From an uncultured Pseudomonadota bacterium (GTDB lineage Bacteria; Pseudomonadota; Gammaproteobacteria; Methylococcales; Methylomonadaceae), in contig CAIQZX010000083.1 in assembly GCA_903876445.1 (NCBI GenBank), positions 1-40,833 on the forward strand: 40,833 nt of DNA. Direction: 5' to 3'. Position 1 is the first letter of the stretch, and each line of letters begins with the position of its first letter. The position numbers and the translations under genes are program-made. This document shows, in pieces, positions 1-7,957 of this stretch. The notes below the pieces were generated by a model that was not told where the DNA came from, did no database searches, and saw only the letters and a program-made list of their open reading frames with translations.

Positions 1-276
1 CAAGTATCAACACCTGCGGTAGCACAACAAACTGCAACAGCTGAAAAACCGATTGTCACGGCGCAAGTATCAACACCTGCGGTAGCACAACAAACTGCAA
101 CAGCTGAAAAACCGATTGTCACGGTACAAGTATCAACACCTGCGGTAGCACAACAAACTGCAACAGCTGAAAAACCGATTGTCACGGCGCAAGTATCAAC
201 ACCTGCGGTAGCACAACAAACTGCAACAGCTGAAAAACCGGTTTTAGCCGCAGAAGTCTCAATACCCGTGGTAGCC
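1..276 (+). repeat. 63-bp (21-aa) in-frame tandem repeats in fliK
   Basis: Units begin at 1, 64, 127 and 190, each starting CAAGTATCAACACCTGCGGT; a diverged fifth copy begins at 253. Copies 1 to 3 are identical except at the last codon (GCG, GTA, GCG). Copy 4 differs over its last 12 bases. The period is divisible by three, so gain or loss of a unit keeps the frame. The array runs off the left edge, so its full copy number is unknown. Near identity at DNA level points to recent expansion or homogenisation. Confidence 0.97.
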
Positions 277-1563
277 CAACAAGCTGAAAAGTCAGTTATC
301 CTAGCTGAAAAATCTGGGACTCAAGTTGTTAAAGAACAAACATCTGAGAAACAACCAGAAAGCGCAACGGTATCTGTAAAAATGGAAAAAAATGCAAATC
401 CGATTCCAGTTGTTCGCACTGAAGTAACAACTGAAGCAGAAGTTCAACCTGCATTAGTAGTGGCAACTAACACAAAAAGCATTTTTAAAGAAACTGATCC
501 GGAAAAACTGAACGACAACATGGTATTAAATGCGTCTGAAGGAGAAGCTAAAAAAGATGAACCAAAAGATACGCCTGTTGTCGAAGTGATTACACCAGAA
601 ATGGCAGCTCCGATTGTAGTCGCACAAGCAATACCTGTTCATGCAGAAGCAGAAAAAGCTGTTTTCAATTCCGAAGCAACTAAAAATGAAGCTGTAACAT
701 CCGAAAAACCCACGTTAACGCCGGCTAAAAATTTGCTGATGGACGCAATCGCAAATCGCAGTAATGCGAATGGTGACATGGGTAATAATAGTGGTAATAA
801 CACGTCTTCAAATCCCACGTTACAAGGTGAAGCACTTTTAAGTCACCAAATGGCAGACAGTAAACTTGGTAATGCAGAGACAAAAACATTTGCGTCTGTA
901 TTTGCAGCAGAAAAATCAGAGCCACTTAGTGCTACAGTGACCGCTCCAACCGCTGATAAATCGACACCTCAAGCGTCAGCGACAGCGGCTGTAAATAAAT
1001 TGGCACAAGACACAAAAATGGATGTTCCTGCAATGACACGACCATTAACGCATCCAGATTGGAACCAAGAAATGGGCGAGCGTATTGTATGGATGAATAA
1101 TCGTGGTATTTCAAGCGCGGAAATTAAAATGAATCCTCAAAATATGGGACCTATTACCGTTCGAATTGATATGAATCAAGATCAAGCCACAATCGCGTTT
1201 ACGGCTCAAAATAGTGATGTGCGTACTGCATTAGAGGCTTCAATTCCAAAATTGCGTGAGATGTTAAGTTCACAACAAGTCACTTTAGCAGACGTGAATG
1301 TATCACAACAATCATCAGGATCATCTACAAACGCAGATTCTGGACGGTCACAGCAACAAACTGCACAACAACAAGCACAAATGATGGCGGATGCGTCTGC
1401 AAGTAACGGACAAGATAATCGCCAAAATAATCCAGAATTTGATACTGACGGCAATGCTATTCGCGTTAGCAGCAATACCGATGAAATCGGCGTTGATGAA
1501 TTTGCCAACGGTCAAATCATTGAAACTAATGGTTCAAACGGTTTATTAAGTATTTACGCTTAG
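1..1563 (+). CDS. fliK: Flagellar hook-length control protein FliK, 5' end missing
   Basis: FliK is exported through the flagellar type III apparatus, measures hook length, and makes FlhB switch from hook to filament substrates. The frame is open from base 1 to the TAG at 1561 (520 codons), so the GTG start at 268 in the ORF track is internal and the true start lies outside the window. The N-terminal part is 21-residue repeats followed by low-complexity Ala/Glu/Thr/Val-rich sequence, as expected for the ruler region. The conserved FliK C-terminal domain (Flg_hook) lies near the end, with segments such as GISSAEIKMNPQNMGPITVRI and VRTALEASIPKLREML, then a Gln/Ser-rich tail. The Flg_hook core makes the family call firm. 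A bidirectional terminator follows. Confidence 0.9.
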   Translation, partial: QVSTPAVAQQTATAEKPIVTAQVSTPAVAQQTATAEKPIVTVQVSTPAVAQQTATAEKPIVTAQVSTPAVAQQTATAEKPVLAAEVSIPVVAQQAEKSVILAEKSGTQVVKEQTSEKQPESATVSVKMEKNANPIPVVRTEVTTEAEVQPALVVATNTKSIFKETDPEKLNDNMVLNASEGEAKKDEPKDTPVVEVITPEMAAPIVVAQAIPVHAEAEKAVFNSEATKNEAVTSEKPTLTPAKNLLMDAIANRSNANGDMGNNSGNNTSSNPTLQGEALLSHQMADSKLGNAETKTFASVFAAEKSEPLSATVTAPTADKSTPQASATAAVNKLAQDTKMDVPAMTRPLTHPDWNQEMGERIVWMNNRGISSAEIKMNPQNMGPITVRIDMNQDQATIAFTAQNSDVRTALEASIPKLREMLSSQQVTLADVNVSQQSSGSSTNADSGRSQQQTAQQQAQMMADASASNGQDNRQNNPEFDTDGNAIRVSSNTDEIGVDEFANGQIIETNGSNGLLSIYA

Positions 1564-1576
1564 AAATTGCAAGTTA

Positions 1577-1612
1577 AAAACCACTAAACCGCGATTAGGG
1601 TTTAGTGGTTTT
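1577..1612. terminator. Bidirectional terminator between fliK and cysS
   Basis: AAAACCACTAAACC pairs with GGTTTAGTGGTTTT across an 8-nt loop. The stem is flanked by A-rich sequence on the left and T-rich on the right, so either strand gives a stem followed by a U-run. It sits between the convergent fliK and cysS genes. Confidence 0.85.
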
Positions 1613-1632
1613 GAAACGCAATTTAACCATTT

Positions 1633-2988
1633 TTATTCTTTGCGCCAGCGTGTTAAACCATCTGGCGAATCTTCTAAAATTATGTTTTTCGCTTTCAATT
1701 CGTCACGAATTTGGTCTGCTAATGTCCAGTTTTTAGCGTTTTTGGCATCGATTCGAGCCTGAATTTGGGCTTCAATTTCAGCATCGTCATCGTTTTCACC
1801 TTTCAAAAAATTTTCTGGATTATCTTGCAATAAACCTAAAATAGCCGCGAGCGATTTCAATGTTGTTGCTAAAACTAACGATTTTGTTTTATTCAATTCA
1901 CGCGCTATGTCAAACAAAACAGCTAACGCAACGGGCGTATTAAAATCATCGTTCATCGCTTGTTTAAAACGACTTTTAAATTCTAAATCAATATCTATAT
2001 CAACGATTTCAACATCACGCAAAGCAGTATAAAGACGTGTCAAACCGGCTGCGGCATCATTTAATGATTCATCAGAATAATTTAATGGACTACGATAATG
2101 GCTCGATAAAATGAAGAAACGAATAATTTCAGGGCGATATTGTTTTAAAACTTCACGAACGGTGAAAAAATTGCCGAGTGATTTCGACATTTTTTCTTCG
2201 TTAATTCTCACAAAACCGTTGTGCATCCAAAGATTAACAAACTTTTCACCCGTCGCGCCTTCGGATTGCGCGATTTCATTTTCGTGATGGGGAAATTGTA
2301 AATCCATACCGCCGCCGTGAATATCAAACGAATTTCCCAAACAGCACGTTGACATGGCAGAACATTCAATATGCCAACCCGGGCGACCATTCCCCCACGG
2401 TGATTGCCAAAACGGTTCGCCTTCTTTTGCCATTTTCCACAACACAAAATCCATCGGATTCCGTTTCGCCAAATCGACATCGACGCGCTCACCGGCTTGC
2501 AAATCGTCTAAATTTTTACCCGATAATTGACCGTAATTTTTGAATTTATCGACCGCATAAAACACGTCGCCATTCGTGCCAACATACGCAAAATCATTTG
2601 CAATCAATTTTTCAATCATTGCGATGATGTCGTGAATTGACGAGGTGGCGCGAGGTTCAATATCTGGCGGCAAAACCGACAAAGCGCGTTCATCTTCGTG
2701 CATTGCGTCAATAAAACGTTCTGTTAATGCGTGATAATCTTCGCCATTTTCATTAGCGCGATGAATAATTTTGTCGTCAATATCTGTGATATTTCGAACA
2801 TAATTCACTTCATAATTTGAATAACGTAAATACCGTACAACCGTATCGAAAACCACCATCACGCGAGCATGACCAACGTGACAATAATCATAAACGGTCA
2901 TGCCACAAACGTATAAACCAACTTTTCCCGTAATGCGGGGTGTGAAAACTTCTTTTGAGCGAGTCAGGGTGTTGTAAATTTTTAGCAT
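1633..2988 (-). CDS. cysS: Cysteinyl-tRNA synthetase
   Basis: Charges tRNA-Cys with cysteine in the cytoplasm (class I synthetase). The 451 residues match the usual bacterial length (about 460). Visible motifs are the HIGH-type signature HVGH at residues 37-40, KMSKS at 266-270, and zinc ligands Cys28, Cys209, His234 and Glu238 at the positions known from the E. coli enzyme. The C-terminal anticodon-binding region is present and ends in GLTRWRKE. It is the last gene of the minus-strand run uma2-speA-EVE-gshB-tonB, 72 bp after the tonB-like stop, and is closed by the terminator shared with fliK. No strong Shine-Dalgarno is visible before the ATG. Confidence 0.97.
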   Translation of the reverse strand: MLKIYNTLTRSKEVFTPRITGKVGLYVCGMTVYDYCHVGHARVMVVFDTVVRYLRYSNYEVNYVRNITDIDDKIIHRANENGEDYHALTERFIDAMHEDERALSVLPPDIEPRATSSIHDIIAMIEKLIANDFAYVGTNGDVFYAVDKFKNYGQLSGKNLDDLQAGERVDVDLAKRNPMDFVLWKMAKEGEPFWQSPWGNGRPGWHIECSAMSTCCLGNSFDIHGGGMDLQFPHHENEIAQSEGATGEKFVNLWMHNGFVRINEEKMSKSLGNFFTVREVLKQYRPEIIRFFILSSHYRSPLNYSDESLNDAAAGLTRLYTALRDVEIVDIDIDLEFKSRFKQAMNDDFNTPVALAVLFDIARELNKTKSLVLATTLKSLAAILGLLQDNPENFLKGENDDDAEIEAQIQARIDAKNAKNWTLADQIRDELKAKNIILEDSPDGLTRWRKE

Positions 2989-3060
2989 TTTTTCTGTCGT
3001 TAGTTTTTAAAGATATAGCAATTTAACAATCACTCGTCGCTATTTCAAGTTATGCTCGTT

Positions 3061-3855
3061 TTAATCGCCGTAAAATTCCCACACGCGCGTGAAAGATAGC
3101 GAGTTAGATTCGTTTTGTAATTGAAAGGGGAAATCGGGATATGGCGCACTTGATCGAACCATATTTTCTACCGCTGCATCTAATTTAGAATTACCCGATG
3201 AGCGTGTAATTTTAAAATTAGTGAGCGAACCATCCGCGCTAATTTCAATTTTAGTTTCTAAAATTCCTGCTGGCAATTCGCCTCGGTCGTAAATTTTTTG
3301 TCCGATACGTTTAACTTTCACACTGAAATCATTGATATATTTATCACGGACATTCACTTGTTGTTGGCGGACTTCAGTGCCAACTTGCGAAATTTGCTGC
3401 TGTAACGATTCAAGGGATAAACGCGGTTTTTCTATTGGCAATTCGACGATTTTTTTAGGCGTTTCTTCTTTTGCTATTTTAGCGGGTTTGACCGTTTTCT
3501 CGACTATTGCAACATCAGATTTTTGCGTCGTAAAAATTTTCGATTTTGGCGTTTCTTTTTTTTGTACAATTAGCTGTTCAGCTGCTTTCACTATTGGTTT
3601 TTCAATTTGTTTTTCAACTTTTTTGACAGGCATTTTTTCTGGCACAATTTCAACCGGTGGAACATCGTAAATTTGTTTGCTTTCAGCGACAACATTATCA
3701 TTTTGTTTCGCCTTAATCGGTGCAGATTTTGTAATCAATGAAATTTCAATCACAGATTTTGGCGGTGATTCGTTCGGCGGTATTTTTAAATTTACATTCA
3801 TCAACACCGCAATATGCAACGCGATAACAACGGTTAATGTCCAAAAAAACGCCAT
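3061..3855 (-). CDS. TonB-family energy transducer
   Basis: The 264-residue protein has the TonB layout: one N-terminal membrane helix (FFWTLTVVIALHIAVLM), a long Lys/Glu/Pro/Val-rich periplasmic linker, and a C-terminal TonB-like domain. In that domain the segment ILETKIEISADGSLTNFKIT is followed by LDAAVENMVRSSAPYPDFP. Such proteins carry ExbB/ExbD proton-motive energy to outer-membrane receptors. Its ATG directly abuts the gshB stop codon with no spacer, so the two are translationally coupled; gshB-tonB pairing is familiar in gammaproteobacteria such as pseudomonads. No exbB or exbD is present here. Whether it serves the receptor at 11.4 kb cannot be told from sequence. Confidence 0.85.
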   Translation of the reverse strand: MAFFWTLTVVIALHIAVLMNVNLKIPPNESPPKSVIEISLITKSAPIKAKQNDNVVAESKQIYDVPPVEIVPEKMPVKKVEKQIEKPIVKAAEQLIVQKKETPKSKIFTTQKSDVAIVEKTVKPAKIAKEETPKKIVELPIEKPRLSLESLQQQISQVGTEVRQQQVNVRDKYINDFSVKVKRIGQKIYDRGELPAGILETKIEISADGSLTNFKITRSSGNSKLDAAVENMVRSSAPYPDFPFQLQNESNSLSFTRVWEFYGD

Positions 3856-4803
3856 TTATGCCACAGTTTCCGCAATGTGATTCATTAGAATTCCGGCAAT
3901 GTTCAACCCAAATTGCGAATCTAATTCTTGCACGCACGTTGGGCTGGTAACGTTGATTTCCGTTAAGGTGTCGCCAATAACGTCTAAGCCAACAAAAATT
4001 AAACCTTTCGCTTTTAACGTTGGGGCAACTTGGCTGACAATCCATTTATCAGTTTCTGTTAAAGGACGACCTTCAGCACGCCCGCCAGCCGCCAAATTAC
4101 CGCGTGTTTCACCTTGTTGTGGGATTCTTGCCAAAGCGTATGGAATTGCTTCGCCATTCACAACTAAAATCCGTTTATCACCGTCTTTAATCGCCGGCAA
4201 ATAGCGTTGCGCCATAATAAAACGTTGGTTGTAATCCGTCATAGTTTCCAAAATCACACTGATATTTGGATCATCCAACCGTAATCGGAAAATTGACGTG
4301 CCGCCCATTCCGTCTAAAGGCTTTAGAATAATATCGTGTTGTTCATGTAAAAAATGTCGAATTTGCTGTGAGTTACGCGACACAATGGTTTCTGCACAGC
4401 ATTGAGGAAACCAAGCCGTAAACAATTTCTCATTTGCATCTCGTAATGATTGCGGTTTATTGACGACATAAACCCCTGCGTTTTCTGCCTGTTCCAAAAT
4501 ATGCGTCGCGTATAAAAATTCGCTATCAAATGGCGGATCTTTTCGCATTAAAATCACATTTAGTTCATCCAACGGAATCGTTTGTTCTGCAATGAATTCA
4601 AACCATTGTGTTGGATTACGTTCAACTTTTAAAATTCGGGTTCTCGCAAAAGCGCGTCCATTACGCAAAAATAAGTCGCCCAACTCCATGTAATGCAATT
4701 CCCAGCCGCGTGATTGCGCTTCGAGTAACATGGCAAAACTGGTGTCTTTTTTGATGTTAATGTGGTCAATGGAATCCATGACCATTCCGAGTTTTATAGA
4801 CAT
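3856..4803 (-). CDS. gshB: Glutathione synthetase
   Basis: Joins glycine to gamma-glutamylcysteine using ATP, the second step of glutathione synthesis. The 315 residues match the family length. The N-terminus KLGMVMDSIDHINIKKDTSFAMLLEA and the segments HDIILKPLDGMGGTSIFR, ALARIPQQGETRGNLAAGG and FVGLDVIGDTLTEINVTSPT are classic GshB ATP-grasp motifs (glycine-rich loop, substrate loop, metal-binding end). It lies 38 bp after the EVE-domain gene and is coupled to the tonB-like gene (TAA directly followed by ATG). gshA is not in the window. Confidence 0.97.
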   Translation of the reverse strand: MSIKLGMVMDSIDHINIKKDTSFAMLLEAQSRGWELHYMELGDLFLRNGRAFARTRILKVERNPTQWFEFIAEQTIPLDELNVILMRKDPPFDSEFLYATHILEQAENAGVYVVNKPQSLRDANEKLFTAWFPQCCAETIVSRNSQQIRHFLHEQHDIILKPLDGMGGTSIFRLRLDDPNISVILETMTDYNQRFIMAQRYLPAIKDGDKRILVVNGEAIPYALARIPQQGETRGNLAAGGRAEGRPLTETDKWIVSQVAPTLKAKGLIFVGLDVIGDTLTEINVTSPTCVQELDSQFGLNIAGILMNHIAETVA

Positions 4804-4841
4804 AATGGTAAATTTTGAAGAAGTTAAAATTTAGGATGATT

Positions 4842-5297
4842 TTAGATTTGAAGCAAAATACATTCCCACTGTGTTTCGGTTACGGGCAAAATCGATAAGC
4901 GATTGCCACGTTGAACTAATTGAAAATCCGCCAATTCGGATTGTATTTTTAATTCATGTAACGTAATGGTGCGTTCAAATTTCCGCACAAATTGTACATC
5001 AACGCGCCACCAACGTGGCTTTTCAAGGGTACTTTTTGAATCGAAATACGGACTTTTTTCATCGAATGCGCTGTCATCAACATAAGCCGATTTTACGATT
5101 TTCATTATGCCAACAATGCCCGCTTCTTTGCAGTTGGAATGATAAAAAAACGCTAAATCGTCACATTCCATTTCCCGCATAAAATTTCGCGCTTGATAAT
5201 TTCGCACGCCTTCCCATGGCTCAATTTGATTAGGACGCGCTATTAAATCATCAATACTGAATACATTTGGTTCTGATTTCATTAGCCAGAATCGCAT
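4842..5297 (-). CDS. EVE-domain protein (Thy28-like)
   Basis: This 151-residue protein is a full-length single EVE domain of the PUA-like superfamily. It opens with RFWLMKSEPNVFSIDDL, then WEGVRNYQARNFMREM and DLAFFYHSNCKEAGIVGI, all characteristic. EVE domains are thought to recognise modified bases in DNA or RNA; the function of the stand-alone bacterial form is not settled. The ATG lies 2 bp after the speA stop, so the gene belongs to the same transcript. Family assignment is firm; the biological role is unknown. Confidence 0.92.
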   Translation of the reverse strand: MRFWLMKSEPNVFSIDDLIARPNQIEPWEGVRNYQARNFMREMECDDLAFFYHSNCKEAGIVGIMKIVKSAYVDDSAFDEKSPYFDSKSTLEKPRWWRVDVQFVRKFERTITLHELKIQSELADFQLVQRGNRLSILPVTETQWECILLQI

Positions 5298-5299
5298 CG

Positions 5300-7126
5300 T
5301 TATTTCGCCAAGTAAGTATAAGAATTTAAACCCGCAAGTAATTCACTTTCATAATTTTGTTTTTCTAAATCAGTTAAATCGCTAGCTGCTAATTTTTCCT
5401 GATACGCTTGCATCAATTCATCGCTGCTAATGTGAACGTAATCAAGTAATTCGGATACGTCTTCGCCTTCTTGCAAATCTTCAAAATGATAACCGTCGTT
5501 GTCCAACTTAATGTTAATCGAATGCGTGTCACCAAATAAATTGTGCATATCGCCTAAAATTTCTTGATACGCGCCCAACATAAAAAAGCCAATCAAATAC
5601 GGTTTTTCAGCATCTATTTCGTGAATCGGCAAGGTGTTTTCTAAATTTTGTCCATCAATATAACAATCAATTCGACCGTCCGAATCACACGTTAAATCTT
5701 GAATTACCGCACGGCGGGTTGGTGTTTCGTTTAAACGATGAATCGGCATAATCGGAAAAATTTGGTCAATTCCCCACACATCTGGCAACGATTGAAATAA
5801 CGAAAAATTACAGAAAATTTTGTCCGCCAATTTTTCATTTAATTCATCTAAAATCGTTTCTTCACTTTGATTTTGTGGATTTAATTGCGTTTGAATTTTT
5901 TGGCACAACAGCGCGTACATATTTTCCGCTTGCGCTAAATTTGCCAATGAACATTGGTCTTGAGCGAATCTTTCACGCGCTTGCGCTAAATCAAAATGTG
6001 CGTCGTGATACGCTTCGACAGGATTTTGAATAGTGAGTAATTTTTCCAATTCGGCTTCATTTCGATAAATCGATTCGATGTCTGTCACGTCAGTAATTAA
6101 CACAGCATGATGCGCGGTCAAAGCCCGTCCCGATTCTGTAAAAATATCGGGTTGCGGCACATTTTTTTCAGCGCAAACTTCAGCAAAACCTCGCACGATA
6201 TTAAGCGCGTATTCATTCAAACTGTAATTTATTGACGATTCGCGGCGCGATTTACTGCCATCGTAATCCACGCCTAAACCACCGCCCGTATCAACAATTT
6301 GAATTTCTGCGCCTAAACGGTGTAATTCCACATAAAACTGTCCTGCTTCTTTAAGGGCGATTTTAATATCGTGAATGTTGGCAATTTGCGACCCCATGTG
6401 AAAGTGCATCAATTTTAACGCACTCAACATATTCGCTTGTTTCAAACGTTCAACGAGTTGTAAAAGTTCATGCGCGTGCAAACCAAATTTTGATTTTTCT
6501 CCGCCACTGTTTTGCCATTTTCCCGCGCTGATACTCGATAAACGTACTCGCACGCCCATTTGTGGCATCACGTTTAATTTTGCGGCTTCGTCAATAATCA
6601 ATTCAAGCTCAAGCGGTTTTTCAATCACTAAATTGACATTCAAGCCCATTTTCAAACCAATCAACGCCAATCGAATATACGCGCGATCTTTGTAACCATT
6701 GCAAACAATCACGCCGTTTTTGGATTTCGATAACGCCATAATCGCCAATAATTCTGGCTTGCTTCCCGCTTCTAAACCGATATTTTCCGCCGCTAAAATA
6801 CCTTCAACGACTTTCCGTTGTTGATTTACTTTAATCGGATAAACAGGTGTGTAACTGCCTTGATAGTTCAACGTTTTTCGCGCTTTTTGAAATGCGGCAT
6901 CTAAACGTGTGGCGCGATCTTTTAAAATATCGGTAAAACGGACTAAAACAGGTAACGCTAAATTTTTATCATTCAACGATTGCGCGATTTCGTATAAATC
7001 AATTTCAATCGTTTTATCTGCGCTGGGTTTGACGCATACATTTCCTTTTTCATTGATTGAAAAATAACCATCGCCCCATGAATCGATAGCATAAGTTTTA
7101 GCGGATTGTTTAAGTATTGAATTCAT
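5300..7126 (-). CDS. speA: Biosynthetic arginine decarboxylase
   Basis: PLP-dependent conversion of arginine to agmatine, the first step of one putrescine/spermidine route. At 608 residues it is somewhat shorter than E. coli SpeA (about 658) but has the full fold-III architecture. YPIKVNQQ holds the Schiff-base lysine (Lys99). Other family segments are GLEAGSKPEL, MHFHMGSQ, VDTGGGLGVDYDGS, ESGRALTAHHAV and the C-terminal FFMLGAYQEILGDMHNLFGD. Its ATG overlaps the uma2 stop by 4 bp (ATGA), and the EVE gene follows after 2 bp. No speB or speE is nearby. Confidence 0.97.
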   Translation of the reverse strand: MNSILKQSAKTYAIDSWGDGYFSINEKGNVCVKPSADKTIEIDLYEIAQSLNDKNLALPVLVRFTDILKDRATRLDAAFQKARKTLNYQGSYTPVYPIKVNQQRKVVEGILAAENIGLEAGSKPELLAIMALSKSKNGVIVCNGYKDRAYIRLALIGLKMGLNVNLVIEKPLELELIIDEAAKLNVMPQMGVRVRLSSISAGKWQNSGGEKSKFGLHAHELLQLVERLKQANMLSALKLMHFHMGSQIANIHDIKIALKEAGQFYVELHRLGAEIQIVDTGGGLGVDYDGSKSRRESSINYSLNEYALNIVRGFAEVCAEKNVPQPDIFTESGRALTAHHAVLITDVTDIESIYRNEAELEKLLTIQNPVEAYHDAHFDLAQARERFAQDQCSLANLAQAENMYALLCQKIQTQLNPQNQSEETILDELNEKLADKIFCNFSLFQSLPDVWGIDQIFPIMPIHRLNETPTRRAVIQDLTCDSDGRIDCYIDGQNLENTLPIHEIDAEKPYLIGFFMLGAYQEILGDMHNLFGDTHSINIKLDNDGYHFEDLQEGEDVSELLDYVHISSDELMQAYQEKLAASDLTDLEKQNYESELLAGLNSYTYLAK

Positions 7127-7716
7127 TTTGTTTCCTGAGTTTTGGCTTGTAAAAATTCTAAAATATCTTCGTTTTGCACACGGTTATAAATCGTTTCAAC
7201 CGACAGCATTAACTCAATCGATTCAAAAGTTACGTCATCACCTAAAAAATAGCGTTCTGAAATCCAATTGTTGTTTCGACGACATACTTCGACTTCTGCA
7301 AAATCTTGTTCGATTAAAACGTATTCTTGCAAACTTGGTAGCGTTTTGTAAGCAACCATTTTGATAGTTTGATCTGTTTTGCGGGTATTTTTTGATAAGA
7401 CTTCGACAATGATAAGTGGCTTATCCGTGAAATCATTATGTTCATTTTCATCTGAACACAAAACAACAACATCAGGATAAAAAAAGCAGTCATTGGTTTT
7501 TACTTTTAAATCCGATGAAACGGCTGTGCAGCGTGTACCCTCTAAATGATTACCAAAGTGGCGTGATACGGTACTTGTAATGATATTGTGGCGAAGACTT
7601 GCCCCTGCCATTGCCCACACTTCGCCATCAATATATTCGTGTTTTACGTCGCTAATTTTTTCACCTTCCAAATACTCATCTTCGCTAATGTAATTTACCG
7701 CATATTTTAAATTCAT
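7123..7716 (-). CDS. Uma2-family (DUF820) PD-(D/E)XK nuclease-like protein
   Basis: The ORF track extends to 7854, but the better start is the ATG at 7716. It follows a clear AAGGA Shine-Dalgarno and gives a 197-residue protein beginning MNLKYAVNYISEDEYLEGE, typical of Uma2 proteins. The fold signature is visible: EYIDGEVWAMAG, then YPDVVVLC, IIVEVLSKNTRKTD and LQEYVLIEQD, containing the Asp and Glu of a PD-(D/E)XK site. Uma2 proteins are abundant in cyanobacteria and filamentous proteobacteria; their role is unresolved. It is the first gene of the speA transcript and its stop overlaps the speA start. Nuclease activity is not established. Confidence 0.85.
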   Translation of the reverse strand: MNLKYAVNYISEDEYLEGEKISDVKHEYIDGEVWAMAGASLRHNIITSTVSRHFGNHLEGTRCTAVSSDLKVKTNDCFFYPDVVVLCSDENEHNDFTDKPLIIVEVLSKNTRKTDQTIKMVAYKTLPSLQEYVLIEQDFAEVEVCRRNNNWISERYFLGDDVTFESIELMLSVETIYNRVQNEDILEFLQAKTQETK

Positions 7717-7865
7717 AATTTTGTCCTTTTTGTCAGCAGGTTTTGCGTGGAATTCTAACATAACACACCATTCAAGAATTTTTGACGACAGACGATAAAA
7801 AGTATAATGTTGTAAATAAGTTATTTGTTTTTGTAAATTAACAACTAAATTCATTATTTGTTGTG

Positions 7866-7905
7866 CTGTAACAAAGCCGTAACCAAAAAGACATAAAACT
7901 GTGAT
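7866..7905 (+). promoter_or_regulatory. Tandem Pho-box-like operator
   Basis: Four 7-mers are spaced exactly 11 bp apart: CTGTAAC (7866), CCGTAAC (7877), AAGACAT (7888) and CTGTGAT (7899), separated by A-rich 4-bp spacers. The known Pho box is two CTGTCAT-like 7-mers on this 11-bp pitch; the second pair, GACATAAAACTGTGAT, is the closer match. The array ends 52 bp before the porin ATG. A TTTAAC-type -10 could lie near 7922. PhoB control is an inference that fits the porin's family. Confidence 0.65.
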
Positions 7906-7957
7906 TTAATCTCTCTAAGCCTTTAACAAATTTTATTTTTCATTCAAGAGAAACGCC

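Noticed and set aside
1-252. Regular repeats resembling a CRISPR array
   Set aside because: Units are 63 bp, directly adjacent with no variable spacers, and fully in frame with fliK; this is a coding minisatellite.
7717-7854. N-terminal 46 codons of the Uma2 ORF
   Set aside because: AT-rich intergenic-like sequence; the ATG at 7716 with AAGGA fits the family start.
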